A stretch of 39,998 bases of DNA from Akkermansia muciniphila (GCA_945882215.1 CAMCWM010000028.1:1-39998); one strand, 5' to 3'. Positions 9,101 to 16,315 are shown, counted from the first letter of the stretch. The notes: generated by a model not told the origin, from the letters alone. Program-made: numbers and translations.

Positions 9101-9501
9101 TCGAGGAAATCCCCGTCGATCTGAAGCGCAAATACGCCACCGCCTTCGGCATCGACTGGGCCTGGCTCCTCGACGCCGCCGCCCGCCGTCAGAAGTGGAT
9201 CGACCAGTCCCAAAGCGTGAACCTCTTCTGCGGCGAGAGCGCCATGCAGACCCTGTCCCACATGTACCGCGCCGCGTGGAGAAAGGGTCTCAAGACCACC
9301 TACTACCTCCGCACCCGCAGCGCCTCCAACATCGAAAAAGCCACCAGCGAAGTCGAGAAAGAGAAGCGCGGCATCGTCGGCACCCACCACGCCGCCGTAG
9401 CCGTCGCCACAGCCGCCGCCAAACAGTTCACCGCCGATGAGGCCCTCGCCTGCTCCCTCGAAGCCATGCGGAATGGCGGGACGTGCGAGGCTTGTCAGTA
9501 A
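6181..9501 (+). CDS. nrdA: ribonucleoside-diphosphate reductase alpha subunit with three ATP-cones
   Basis: 1106 residues, much longer than E. coli NrdA (~760). The extra length is N-terminal. An ATP-cone-like module spans about 45-150, a second, well-formed cone 165-258 (TTKVIRRNGQLVPWNHNKIE) and a third 278-378, the last matching the position of the single E. coli cone. The catalytic barrel follows: C509 (SSCYL), C723 and E725 (NLCTEI), C738 (AVCNLGS), radical-transfer Y1041-Y1042 (TTYYLRTR), and a C-terminal CEAC pair (C1102, C1105) for re-reduction by thioredoxin or glutaredoxin. ATP-cones set overall activity by binding ATP or dATP. It partners the class Ic-like NrdB encoded just upstream. 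ATG at 6181. Confidence 0.96.
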   Translation: MITDLLHEDKALKRVAHTPKDQKPQFEWSALTAGVAGIPTTVAPKVRIGSSERDFDVGEIADTVGNAITDLLLARQRQNEIFTDSNRQLVQVISRAVAEEVAQRTTANGSEAPMLSTKEIYQVIEQALVRHNAHDVARSLAERRKRVETLANSDANDAGSLQPLMVTTKVIRRNGQLVPWNHNKIEIAVRKAFLSMEMDSAPAVQVAEAVSRSVVNDGKQFMHIEDVQNLVEEELMKQGFFKVARSYIQYRALRSNMRVTDEQAAAIINEQESDQQQSLILVRVSPTETFLWDGQDLKRRIDFASLGLDLCINRGEIEMELRRSIFSEITVDALKTTIILNARTLMEKDADFAKFAGRMLLTYIYEEVLGWSIVDHGIEQLPNFHRRAFRKNLARGIEIERIHPQLLKYDLDKLASALDPAADMDFDFLGIQTLYDRYLIVDKKIKPSKRLEAPQLFWMRVAMGLCVAEKENPEDKIIALYKLYKGRRFCSSTPTLFNSGTMHSQLSSCYLYKVDDSIESIMQRGIADNAYLSKWAGGLGGSWTAVRGTGGYIKGTNGESQGVIPFLKLHNDQLIAVNQGGKRRGSGCAYLEIWHNDIEDFLQLRVNTGDERRRTHDLNTACWIPDLFMKRMEARGNWTLFRSNETPDLHDLYGSAFEKRYIEYEEKAAKGEIFGRPMEALDLWKKMLKAIFETGHPWMTFKDPCNVRSPQDHCGVIHSSNLCTEITLNTSFEETAVCNLGSVLIDNHLDDNGGIDHSKLRDSIRVAVRMLDNVIDINFYPTEAAKTANSRHRPIGLGVMGLGYALYRKGLPFASKEAVEFNDEFMEAVAYYAYEASSDLAAEKGTYSTYKGSKWDRGLLPQDTVDLLAQERGLDIEVPRGGKMDWSGLRAKIAKNGMRNSNVLAIAPTATISNIMGSSPCIEPLFTNFYTKSNLSGDFMVLNPYLVKDLKKRGLWNSEIQNKIKYTDGELESIEEIPVDLKRKYATAFGIDWAWLLDAAARRQKWIDQSQSVNLFCGESAMQTLSHMYRAAWRKGLKTTYYLRTRSASNIEKATSEVEKEKRGIVGTHHAAVAVATAAAKQFTADEALACSLEAMRNGGTCEACQ

Positions 9502-9528
9502 GTTTCCTTTCCGTCAAAAACCTCCTGA

Positions 9529-9561
9529 AAATTGTGGGCGAATCTGATTCGCCCACAATTT
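9529..9561 (+). terminator. perfect 15-bp inverted repeat after nrdA
   Basis: The arms AAATTGTGGGCGAAT (9529-9543) and ATTCGCCCACAATTT (9547-9561) are perfectly complementary around a 3-nt loop CTG. It lies 27 bp after the nrdA stop. The A and T runs at the stem ends would let it act as a terminator in either direction, and a repeat-element origin is also possible. Confidence 0.7.
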
Positions 9562-9590
9562 AGTGTGGCTAAACAACGTTCGGCAAAAAG

Positions 9591-10031
9591 ATGATCTCCG
9601 CGCTCAAGTTTCGCTGGCAGCTCAGCAAGCTCTTCTCCGAGCAAGATCGCGTTCGGAAGATATTTACGGCGCTCCTGACAAAAGCCCGAAAAGAAAAGGC
9701 GCACACCGAGGAAATCGAACAGCTGAATAGCGAAGCGTGGATGGAAGAAAGCATGGTCACCGATGACATCGACTTGCTCGTCACTCGTTTTTGGATGCGG
9801 CGTGCTAAGCGGTTATTTGTTCCCACGCCTGAGCGAAGCGAAAATGATATGTGGAGAGAGTGCAGCAATATCCCGAGGTGGGTGTTGACCGAGAGAGGCA
9901 TCAGCGCCGTGCGGGCGGCTGTCCGGGAGGAAGAGAGGGTTGGACGAGAAGTTTGGACTTTCATCATTTCAGGATTCATCGGAACCATTGGCGCGCTGAC
10001 GGGCCTTTTGGCTGTTTTCTTGAGCAGATGA
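9591..10031 (+). CDS. hypothetical protein with C-terminal membrane anchor
   Basis: 146 residues, no family recognised. Residues 1-115 are charged and probably helical, with no signal peptide. The last ~26 residues (TFIISGFIGTIGALTGLLAVFLSR) form one transmembrane helix ending in Arg, so it would be a tail-anchored or C-terminally anchored protein with a cytoplasmic domain. Base composition is clearly less GC-rich than nrdA, suggesting acquired DNA. It stands alone between a strong hairpin upstream and ~225 bp of unassigned sequence downstream. ATG at 9591 is the only good start. Confidence 0.6.
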   Translation: MISALKFRWQLSKLFSEQDRVRKIFTALLTKARKEKAHTEEIEQLNSEAWMEESMVTDDIDLLVTRFWMRRAKRLFVPTPERSENDMWRECSNIPRWVLTERGISAVRAAVREEERVGREVWTFIISGFIGTIGALTGLLAVFLSR

Positions 10032-10256
10032 AAAGAATAGCCAAACAATGGATATGACGTCAGTGTGACTAGACAAAGTGTCTGTCCCTTTATCCCCACT
10101 TCAAGCAGGCGTTCAGCTCGCTTTCATCAGCGCGGCCAAAGACGTCCAGCCCTTCGATTCAGCAACAGCGCGAAGGTTATTACTTAGGGGCGGTCTCCTG
10201 CTTGGCAGTGGGCACGCGAACGAGTCTGTAAACGAGCTGCCTTCCTCATTGCCCGC

Positions 10257-10718
10257 TCAAAACGAGAAAAAGGGCTTCCTGTAAATGAAGCCAGTCGTTA
10301 TGTCTACTAGCTCACTTCCTTTTCGCACGAATGCCAAATAACCGTCGGTCCCGTCCAATTTCTTGAATTTTGCAACCACATACAAATCGTAACTCTGACC
10401 TTTGAATTCGATCAGTTGGTTTACTAGCTTTGACGTTTCATCTGTAAGCGGATGTTTCTTATAGTTTGTTATCCTTTCCTCAATTGGCTGGGTGAAATAG
10501 GTGCCTCGAACTTCATTGGTCACCATCTCAAATTTTGTGAGGCCGCCCTGGAGTACTCTTCCTACCGAACGGTATATAAAATCGGCAGTTTTATCGGCGT
10601 TAAAGGTCACCTGTTCGACTAGCGCGTTTTTTGAAACTTTGTATGTCCCAGAAATCTGCGCACTAGCCTCTGAGACAAGAAGAAAAAGACACACGGATAT
10701 GCACTTTAGTAAGCTCAT
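10257..10718 (-). CDS. hypothetical secreted protein
   Basis: 153 residues from the ATG at 10718, which puts a clear signal peptide (MSLLKCISVCLFLLVSEASAQ) at the N-terminus. A TTG 30 bp further upstream would bury it. The mature part reads as beta-strands in a lipocalin-like or META-like style (ISGTYKVSKNALVEQVTFNA, then ...YLAFVRKGSELVDITTGFIYR), but no family is recognised. The codon use is AT-richer than the surroundings, like the gene at 9591. It is probably exported to the periplasm; function unknown. Downstream (10032-10256) lies ~225 bp with no supported gene. Confidence 0.6.
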   Translation of the reverse strand: MSLLKCISVCLFLLVSEASAQISGTYKVSKNALVEQVTFNADKTADFIYRSVGRVLQGGLTKFEMVTNEVRGTYFTQPIEERITNYKKHPLTDETSKLVNQLIEFKGQSYDLYVVAKFKKLDGTDGYLAFVRKGSELVDITTGFIYRKPFFSF

Positions 10719-10768
10719 TTGGGGCTTATACCAATAATGAGCCTCCAAGCCAAGGAATCTTTACCCGG

Positions 10769-11117
10769 AACCGGGGGTCGGCGAACCGGGGGTCAGGGTG
10801 CAAAAATCAACCATCCTGCCTTCAAGCCTAATCCTTCGCGCTCAGCCAAAGCCCAAGGGGCTTTCGTCATGCAGCCCAGGAGTGCCGAGCGCCAGCGAGC
10901 GCTCTCCTGGGAACCGCACCGCTCACGAACTCCGTCGGATCAGGAACCTCAACGAGGTTCCGTCACCCGAACGTCCCTGCGGCATCGAATCGCCCGTGAC
11001 GGGACCGCCTTGCGGTCCGGGAACATGATGGGGGACGGTGTGGCATGCGAATCCCAAGGGAGCACTCGCCAAGGCTCGGCACCCATGGGCTGCAAGACGG
11101 AACCGCGTTGCGGTTCC
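10769..11117. repeat. cluster of REP-like palindromes
   Basis: Several short hairpins lie close together. They are a direct duplication of CGAACCGGGGGTC-like sequence near 10770-10797; a long hairpin with arms CCCAGGA/TCCTGGG (10875-10881, 10905-10911) and inner arms GAGCGC/GCGCTC; GGAACCTCAACGAGGTTCC (10943-10961); GGACCGCCTTGCGGTCC (11002-11018); and GGAACCGCGTTGCGGTTCC (11099-11117). A reverse-oriented relative of the 10882-10906 element lies at 11059-11082 (GCTCGGCAC against GTGCCGAGC). The stems differ but stay paired, which is the mark of REP-type elements. No credible gene covers this stretch. Confidence 0.7.
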
Positions 11118-11176
11118 ACACGCCGTGAAGCCACGCCCGGGGCCAAAAATGAAAGCATCGCCGGGAATACCGGGAG

Positions 11177-11680
11177 TTTCGCCGGAGGTGCGTGATCTTC
11201 TGCCGGAATCGTGCGCAGTTCCGCCGGAACCCTGCGATTTCCCTCCCGAACCACGGACACTTCCGCCAGAAGAACACGATTTTCTGCCAGAAGAATGCGT
11301 TCTTCTGCCGGAACCATGCGCACTTCTGCCGGAAGAACGTGATCTTCCGCCGGAAGAACGCGCAGTTCCGCCGGTGGAACGCGATCTTCTGCCGGAAGAA
11401 CCCGCACTTCTGCCGGAACCACGGGCCATTCCGCCAGAAGAACGCGCTTTTCAGCCGCTACCGCGTGCAGTTGCGCTGCAAACCCGTGCATTTGCGCCGC
11501 TACCTCGAGCATTTGCACTGCAAACACGCGCATTTGCGCCGCTACCTCAGGCATTTTTGCTGCAAACCCGTGCATTTGCGCCGCTACCGCGTGCAGTTGC
11601 GCTGCTAACATGGGCATTTGCGCCGCTACCTCGCGCAGTTGCGCTGCAAACTCAGGCATTTGCGCTGCAAACACGCGCCT
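11177..11680 (-). repeat. 24-unit tandem array with 21-bp period, heptad-coding on minus strand
   Basis: Twenty-four units of exactly 21 bp run without a break in phase. Units 1-13 (about 11177-11449) share a core TTCTGCCGGAAGAAC. One hybrid unit (11450-11470) leads into ten units of a second type (11471-11680) with cores TTGCGCTGCAAAC and TTGCGCCGCTACC, partly alternating. Because 21 is a multiple of 3, several frames are free of stops. The minus frame (ATG at 11749, open to 10949) reads as 7-residue units: about ten of MPEVAAQ/MHGFAAQ type, then about thirteen of DRVLPAE type. Changes at unit positions 4 and 7 are silent (GCA/GCG Ala) only in this frame, which gives weak support for translation. 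The tail of this frame runs into the hairpin cluster, so no gene is claimed. Confidence 0.9.
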
Positions 11681-11758
11681 TTGGGGAGGGATTGGCCGGT
11701 TTGTTGGCCAAACTGCGACAAGCCACAACATCACTGCCGCGCAAGGCATTCGGGAAGC

Positions 11759-11971
11759 TCATGCCGCAGCTTTGGCTTTAAGACCGAGATAGGTCAGCGT
11801 GTCCGCCAGATCGACCAAACCCTCCGCTTCGCGCCGCTCCTGGACCGTGAGTTCCTCCCCGGCATCCTGCTTGTCCAGCAACGCCGACAGCCGCTCGTTC
11901 ACTCCCGCTGGCAGTTTGAAGCGCGCGAGATCACCGGGCAGTTCCAGATCAAGATGAATGGCCTGTGACAT
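11759..11971 (-). CDS. small antitoxin-like hypothetical protein
   Basis: 70 residues: MSQAIHLDLELPGDLARFKLPAGVNERLSALLDKQDAG... rearranged as a short beta-strand then helices. The pattern LPxGVxxRLxxLLDKQDxGxxLTxxERxEAxGLVxLA is one I associate with a widespread family of short proteins often lying beside a nuclease or toxin gene. Here no partner is present on either side, so it may be an orphan. It borders the 21-bp array. ATG at 11971. Confidence 0.6.
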   Translation of the reverse strand: MSQAIHLDLELPGDLARFKLPAGVNERLSALLDKQDAGEELTVQERREAEGLVDLADTLTYLGLKAKAAA

Positions 11972-12176
11972 GGTCAGATTATACGGAACTGCTGCTCCAG
12001 ACGCAATCCCTCACTTTTCACCGCACACGCCGCCATCTTCCCCACCTTTCCGTGCATTCCGTGGGAGACCTCCTCCGAGCCATCACTTGACGTACCCTTT
12101 ACAAACGCGGGCAGCGCCAGGCCCCAAGGATCACCGGTTGCAATCCGTGATCCTGATCACGACACTTCCGCCGCGC

Positions 12177-12953
12177 ATGAAACTGACACCTGTTCTCCTC
12201 CTTCTCGCTCTCGCCCCGGTCTGTTTCCTGCGCGCGGCCGATCCCGCACCGGCCAAACCCAAGGAGCCGAAGCCGCTGCGCAGCCACCACGACTTCCTCG
12301 CCGTCATCCCGAAGGACATGGAGCCGGAAAACGCCCGCAAATGGTCCGACGCGCAGAAGGAAGTGGCCAACGGCCTGCTCAAAAAGAAGCTCGTGGACGC
12401 CAAGCGCCCCGCGAAAATGCGCTTCAAGGTGCGCGGCGTGGACCACTGGGGCCGCTTTGTCGTGTGGTCCTATCTTCCCGCTGACGAAGGCTACTACATC
12501 CGCGTCTTCGCCAGCCAGTGGAAGAATGACAACATGCTGCCGAAGCTCGCCACGCTGCGCGAAGGCGATCTCATCGAGATGACCGGTGTGTGCGACCTCG
12601 CCAAATTCGAAAACCTCTGGAACACCCCGTCGCTCTCCCTCGGCATCGGCAACGCCAGCTTCATCAAGCTCCTGCCCAACGGCAAACCCGCGCCCGCGCC
12701 GGAACGTGTGCCCGTGAAGCTCATCTCCGCCGTCTATGGCTCCGGCACCTCGTTCACCGATGTCACCGACCGCGTGAAAGCCCTCCTCGACGAACCCGGT
12801 GCCCTCTTCCACGCCAACCCCCACTGGCTCGGCGCTGATCCAACGCCTGGCTGGAACAAAGCGCTCGTCATCGTCCATGAGATCGATGACAAACGCCGCA
12901 CCTTCACCGTCGGCGAAAACGGCGAGGTCAGCGCCGCGCTGATCGTGAAATAG
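12177..12953 (+). CDS. secreted hypothetical protein with DUF3395-like C-terminal domain
   Basis: 258 residues from the ATG at 12177, chosen because MKLTPVLLLLALAPVCFLRA is a clear signal peptide; the frame extends 73 codons further upstream but that part is Pro/Arg-rich and not protein-like. The middle (~45-165) has no recognised family. The C-terminal ~80 residues (VKLISAVYGSGTSFTDVTDRV...DPTPGWNKALVIVHEID) resemble a small beta domain found repeatedly in Verrucomicrobia and Planctomycetes proteins and near DUF3395; the assignment is tentative. Probably periplasmic. A short hairpin CCGA/TCGG (12981-12995) lies in the 45-bp gap before the convergent toxin gene. Confidence 0.75.
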   Translation: MKLTPVLLLLALAPVCFLRAADPAPAKPKEPKPLRSHHDFLAVIPKDMEPENARKWSDAQKEVANGLLKKKLVDAKRPAKMRFKVRGVDHWGRFVVWSYLPADEGYYIRVFASQWKNDNMLPKLATLREGDLIEMTGVCDLAKFENLWNTPSLSLGIGNASFIKLLPNGKPAPAPERVPVKLISAVYGSGTSFTDVTDRVKALLDEPGALFHANPHWLGADPTPGWNKALVIVHEIDDKRRTFTVGENGEVSAALIVK

Positions 12954-12998
12954 CCGGAATACCAGCGTCGCAGCGCTGCTCCGATTCAAAGTCGGAAA

Positions 12999-13295
12999 TC
13001 ACCCTCTCCCGACACCATATCGCGGATGCCTTTTCTCGTGCCGCACACAGAGAATGCGGACTCGCCCGGGCCGGATCTCATAGAGCACATCGTAGGGGAA
13101 TCGTTTCAGCTTCACCCGGCGAATGGATTTCGAGGCTAGCCAAAAACTAAAGCCCTCGGGCCGTGCTTCGATCTGTGCCAGCGCTTCCTTCAACTTGGCG
13201 AAGAAGTCGTCTCCCAGGCCGACGCTCTGCTCCTCATACCAATCCACCGCCTCATCGACCTCCGCCTGAACCCGCCGGTGATAGCTCAGCTTCAT
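12999..13295 (-). CDS. RelE/ParE-family toxin
   Basis: 98 residues. MKLSYHRRVQAEVDEAVDWYEEQSVGLGDDFFAKLKEAL shows the helical N-terminal half usual for ParE/RelE toxins, followed by the strand block RRVKLKRFPYDVLYEI and a basic C-terminus (VRHEKRHPRYG). The start overlaps the stop of the upstream antitoxin gene by 4 bp (ATGA), the standard arrangement for such modules. ParE-like members poison gyrase, RelE-like members cut mRNA on the ribosome; which applies cannot be told from sequence. Confidence 0.85.
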   Translation of the reverse strand: MKLSYHRRVQAEVDEAVDWYEEQSVGLGDDFFAKLKEALAQIEARPEGFSFWLASKSIRRVKLKRFPYDVLYEIRPGRVRILCVRHEKRHPRYGVGRG

Positions 13296-13522
13296 CGACG
13301 ATCACGATTGATCTTGAGCCCCGCCATGAACACCTCGTGCGACAGTTCCACACTCGGATCAGCATCCATTTCCTCCGACCGCCGCGTCGCCTCCTCCAGC
13401 CAGGCCTGATCGACCGTCTTCTGCCAGTCCTCCGGCACGCTCGCATAAAGCCGGTCTGCCAGCGCCACGCGCTCGGCGACAGGCAACGCAAACAAGCTCT
13501 GGGTCAATGCTGCCGTGCTCAT
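13292..13522 (-). CDS. addiction-module antitoxin (TIGR02574-like)
   Basis: 76 residues from the ATG at 13522. The N-terminal half (LTQSLFALPVAERVALADRLYASVPE) and the Trp-rich middle with RRSEEMDADP fit the short 'addiction module component' family paired with RelE/ParE toxins. The frame is open upstream to 13648, but the family length supports the internal start, and the upstream extension would overlap the divergent signal-peptide gene at 13632. The toxin gene follows with an ATGA overlap. Confidence 0.82.
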   Translation of the reverse strand: MSTAALTQSLFALPVAERVALADRLYASVPEDWQKTVDQAWLEEATRRSEEMDADPSVELSHEVFMAGLKINRDRR

Positions 13523-13631
13523 GGACCTGATCATCCTCAATTTCTCGCCGAAATCCACTCTCAATTCCTGCATGTCATGCTGGGTTGAATCCACGCTGCA
13601 AGAATCCCACTCCTCCCGCGCTCTTTCCCGC

Positions 13632-14552
13632 ATGATCCGCGTCATCATCTATCTCGCCCTCATTTCCATCGTCGCCGCCCAGGAGCCGCAGCTCGCGGCG
13701 ACGCTCACCTTCACCGAAGGACCCACCGTGGCACCGGATGGCAGCGTGTATTTCACGGAAGTCGTGAACCAGCGCATCATGAAGCTCGGCACGGACGGCA
13801 GGCTGACCGTCTTCCGCGAGAACAGCAACGTGGCCAACGGCCTGCTCTTCGATCCCGAAGGCCGCCTCATCGCCTGCGAGGGCGCGACCTTCCAACGTCC
13901 CGGCGTGAAGGTCAGCGGCATCCCGCGCGTGACACGCACCGACATGAAAACCGGCCAGATCGAGGTGTTGGCGGAGAGTTTTGAAGGCAAACCGCTCACC
14001 GGGCCGAACGACGTGACGATCGACTCGAAAGGGCGCCTCTACTTCACCGAACTCGGCGGCGCGGCGGTGTATCGCATCGACGCGCCCGGAAAAATCGCCC
14101 GCATCCTCGCCGCGCCGGATGTGCAGAACCCGAACGGCATCCAGATCTCGCCCGATGACCGCACGCTCTACCTCGTGGAGGCCAATCAGGCACAGGGAGG
14201 CGCGCGCCTCATCCGCGCCTACGACCTGCAAGCCGATGGCAGCGTGACGAACATGCGTGTGCATTTCGACTTCTCACCGGGCCGCAGCGCCGACGGCATG
14301 AGCATCGACTCGCAGGGCAATCTCTGGGCCGCCGCCGGTCTGAACCACACACGCGGCACCTCCGAGACGCTGGACACGAAGTGCGGCGTGCATGTCATCT
14401 CGCCGCAGGGCAAGCGCATCCAGTTCATCCCCATCGTCGAGGACACCATCACCAACACCGCCTTCGGCGGCGCGGACATGAAGACCCTCTACATTACCGC
14501 CGGCAAAAACCTCTATCAGGTGCGCACCGACATCGCCGGTCTGCCGAGGTGA
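13632..14552 (+). CDS. SMP-30/gluconolactonase-like secreted beta-propeller protein
   Basis: 306 residues from the ATG at 13632, which opens with a signal peptide (MIRVIIYLALISIVAAQE). The mature protein is a six-bladed-propeller-type chain with family motifs FTEGPTVAPDGSVYFTE, NGLLFDPEGRLIACE, LTGPNDVTIDSKGRLYFTE, NPNGIQISPDDRTLYLVE, and ADGMSIDSQGNLWAAA. The Glu in FTEGP, the Asn in GPND and NPNG and the Asp in ADGM correspond to the calcium and active-site ligands of SMP-30/gluconolactonases. The likely activity is hydrolysis of a sugar lactone in the periplasm; many members are unassigned. Divergent from the toxin-antitoxin pair. Confidence 0.88.
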   Translation: MIRVIIYLALISIVAAQEPQLAATLTFTEGPTVAPDGSVYFTEVVNQRIMKLGTDGRLTVFRENSNVANGLLFDPEGRLIACEGATFQRPGVKVSGIPRVTRTDMKTGQIEVLAESFEGKPLTGPNDVTIDSKGRLYFTELGGAAVYRIDAPGKIARILAAPDVQNPNGIQISPDDRTLYLVEANQAQGGARLIRAYDLQADGSVTNMRVHFDFSPGRSADGMSIDSQGNLWAAAGLNHTRGTSETLDTKCGVHVISPQGKRIQFIPIVEDTITNTAFGGADMKTLYITAGKNLYQVRTDIAGLPR

Positions 14553-14637
14553 TGGCGGAATTCAGCGGCGGAACAATCAAGCGCGTGACTTCCATTCCGG
14601 CGCTTGCCTCGACGCCATTTCGAGAAACAATCCGCTC

Positions 14638-15096
14638 ATGAAGCATCCACATTTCCTGTCCGTCGCCGAGCAGATGCAGGTGCTGCAATCGCGTGAGGAC
14701 GTGGCCACTTGGTCACTGGCACGCCTCGGCCTGCCGCCGGAGTGGCGGGACACCAACGAGCCCGGCAACACCGAACGCTGCGAGGGCGCCGTGAGCCGCC
14801 TCTTCACCCTCACTCGGGCCGACGTCGAGGCCAGCCTTGCCTCCCAAGGCTTGCAGCCCGAAAACCTGCCGCCCTACCACACCCAACCGGGCTCGCGTGA
14901 CGGCTCCTACTTCATCGCCCAAGGCAAAACCTGGGAACTTTACTTCCAGGAACGCGAAAGCAAATGGGCAAGCGCGGTCTTCGACGATCTGACCGAGGCA
15001 CGGAAACTTCTCCTCAACGTGTGGCTCCCCATCTGGCTCGAACACCTCCGCGTGCCCTGCCGCACGAAGTCAGGCAAGGTCATCACGGAACTGTAG
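14638..15096 (+). CDS. conserved hypothetical protein
   Basis: 152 residues, no signal peptide or membrane segment. The N-terminal half (MKHPHFLSVAEQMQVLQSRE...) is helical. The C-terminal half has the pattern YFIAQGKTWELYFQERESKWASAVFDDLTEARKLLLNVWL, a strand-strand-helix motif seen in several immunity-like or uncharacterised small proteins. No function is assigned. ATG at 14638 is 85 bp after the previous stop. The 196-bp gap after it (15097-15292) shows no gene. Confidence 0.65.
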   Translation: MKHPHFLSVAEQMQVLQSREDVATWSLARLGLPPEWRDTNEPGNTERCEGAVSRLFTLTRADVEASLASQGLQPENLPPYHTQPGSRDGSYFIAQGKTWELYFQERESKWASAVFDDLTEARKLLLNVWLPIWLEHLRVPCRTKSGKVITEL

Positions 15097-15292
15097 GTTG
15101 CGAGCTTTGAAGGCCATCGTCGCAGGCCGGTGACCTGTGCGGGACGGAACCTGAAAAAAATCGTGGCTGCACGTGTCCCAGAGTCCGACGAACCTTGGTT
15201 TGCATGACGCAGACCGGGCGGGCTTCAGATTCGCCCACACGGACATGCAGCAAAGGCTTTTCCAAAAGCGAAAACCGTTCTTATATCCGCCC

Positions 15293-16315
15293 ATGCCGCC
15301 CGCCAGCCTCGAAGAGCTCGAAGAACGCCTCAGCCGACCCACGCCCGCCGTGATCGACCTGATGCGCGCCATGCCGGGCGACATCATTGTTTTGGGAGCT
15401 GCGGGCAAGATGGGGCCGTCACTCACGCGAATGGCGAAACGGGCCAGCGACGAGGCAGGCACGAAACGGCGCGTGATCGCGGTGTCGCGCTTCAGCACGC
15501 CGGGTTCGGCGGAGGAGTTTCAGCAGCACGGCATCGAAACCATCGCCGTCGATCTGCTGGCAGCGAACGCCGTGGCCTACCTGCCGCATGCGCCGAACGT
15601 GGTCTTCATGGCGGGCATGAAATTCGGCTCCACCGGCCAGGAACCGATGACCTGGGGGATGAACGCGTGGCTGCCCGGTCTCGTGTGCGAGCGCTACCAC
15701 CGCAGCCGCATTGCCGCGTTCTCCACGGGCAATGTTTATGGCCTCGTGCCTGTCGAACGCGGCGGCAGCAAGGAGGATGACGCGCTCAATCCTGCCGGTG
15801 AATACGCCATGAGCTGCCTGGGCCGCGAGCGCATCTTCCAGCACTTCAGTCAGACACGCGGCACGCCCGTCTCCCTCATTCGCCTGAACTACGCCTGCGA
15901 CCTGCGCTACGGCGTGCTGGTCGATGTCGCGCAGAAAGTCTGGAGCGGCCAGCCGGTGGATGTGCGCATGGGCTGGTTCAATACCATCTGGCAGGGCGAT
16001 GCGAACGCGCTCTCGCTCCTCAGCCTCGGCAAGGCGCAAAGCCCCGCCTGGACCGTGAACCTCACCGGCACCGCCACCCTCAGCGTGCGCGAGGTCGCGA
16101 AGCGCTTCGGCGAAATTTTCGGCAAACCCGCACACATTGAAGGCAAGGAAGCTCCCGATGCGCTGCTGAGCAATCCCTACCGCAGCTTCGTCGAACTCGG
16201 CATCCCCTTCATCCGCGATGAAGAGTTGATGGAATGGGTCGCGAGCTGGGTTTCCCACGGCGGCGAATCGCTCGGCAAGCCGACGCACTTCGAGTCGCGG
16301 GATGGGAAGTTTTGA
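15293..16315 (+). CDS. NAD-dependent epimerase/dehydratase family protein
   Basis: 340 residues from the ATG at 15293. The nucleotide-binding fold begins IIVLGAAGKMGPSLTRMA (Gly-rich loop), with a strand-end Asp in IETIAVDLL, FSTGNVYGL as the catalytic Ser/Thr-bearing strand, and a central region with EYAMSCLGRERIF where the usual YxxxK is altered to YAMSC, so the catalytic Lys position is uncertain. LIRLNYACDLRYGVLVD follows the extended-SDR pattern. The substrate is probably a nucleotide sugar or similar. The frame is open upstream to a GTG at 15173 and an ATG at 15245; 15293 puts the Rossmann fold nearest the usual N-terminal position. Confidence 0.8.
   Translation: MPPASLEELEERLSRPTPAVIDLMRAMPGDIIVLGAAGKMGPSLTRMAKRASDEAGTKRRVIAVSRFSTPGSAEEFQQHGIETIAVDLLAANAVAYLPHAPNVVFMAGMKFGSTGQEPMTWGMNAWLPGLVCERYHRSRIAAFSTGNVYGLVPVERGGSKEDDALNPAGEYAMSCLGRERIFQHFSQTRGTPVSLIRLNYACDLRYGVLVDVAQKVWSGQPVDVRMGWFNTIWQGDANALSLLSLGKAQSPAWTVNLTGTATLSVREVAKRFGEIFGKPAHIEGKEAPDALLSNPYRSFVELGIPFIRDEELMEWVASWVSHGGESLGKPTHFESRDGKF

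Noticed and set aside
6142..9390. 1082-codon open frame on the minus strand across nrdA
   Set aside because: It is antisense to a gene with all family motifs; its Gly/Val/Asp-rich sequence is what a reverse-read GC-rich gene gives.
10078..10284. 68-codon plus-strand frame downstream of the 9591 gene
   Set aside because: No family, no signal or membrane pattern, and its end overlaps the opposite-strand secreted-protein gene.
11177..11680. Tandem array as a CRISPR
   Set aside because: Units are contiguous 21-bp repeats with no spacers and no cas genes nearby.
10949..11749. Minus-strand 266-codon frame as an annotated gene
   Set aside because: The heptad pattern is suggestive, but the tail runs through hairpin repeats and the start region has no clear domain; it is kept as a finding, not a gene.
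11038..11781. Plus-strand 247-codon frame across the array (LLPEERDLPPEERAV style)
   Set aside because: A 21-bp period keeps several frames open at once; recurrent changes are not silent in this frame.
12957..12995. AGCGTCGCAGCGCTGCT and CCGA/TCGG hairpin as a repeat element
   Set aside because: Too short and without a second copy in the window to support it.
13523..13648. Longer start for the antitoxin at 13648
   Set aside because: It would overlap the divergent signal-peptide gene and give an N-terminus unlike the family.
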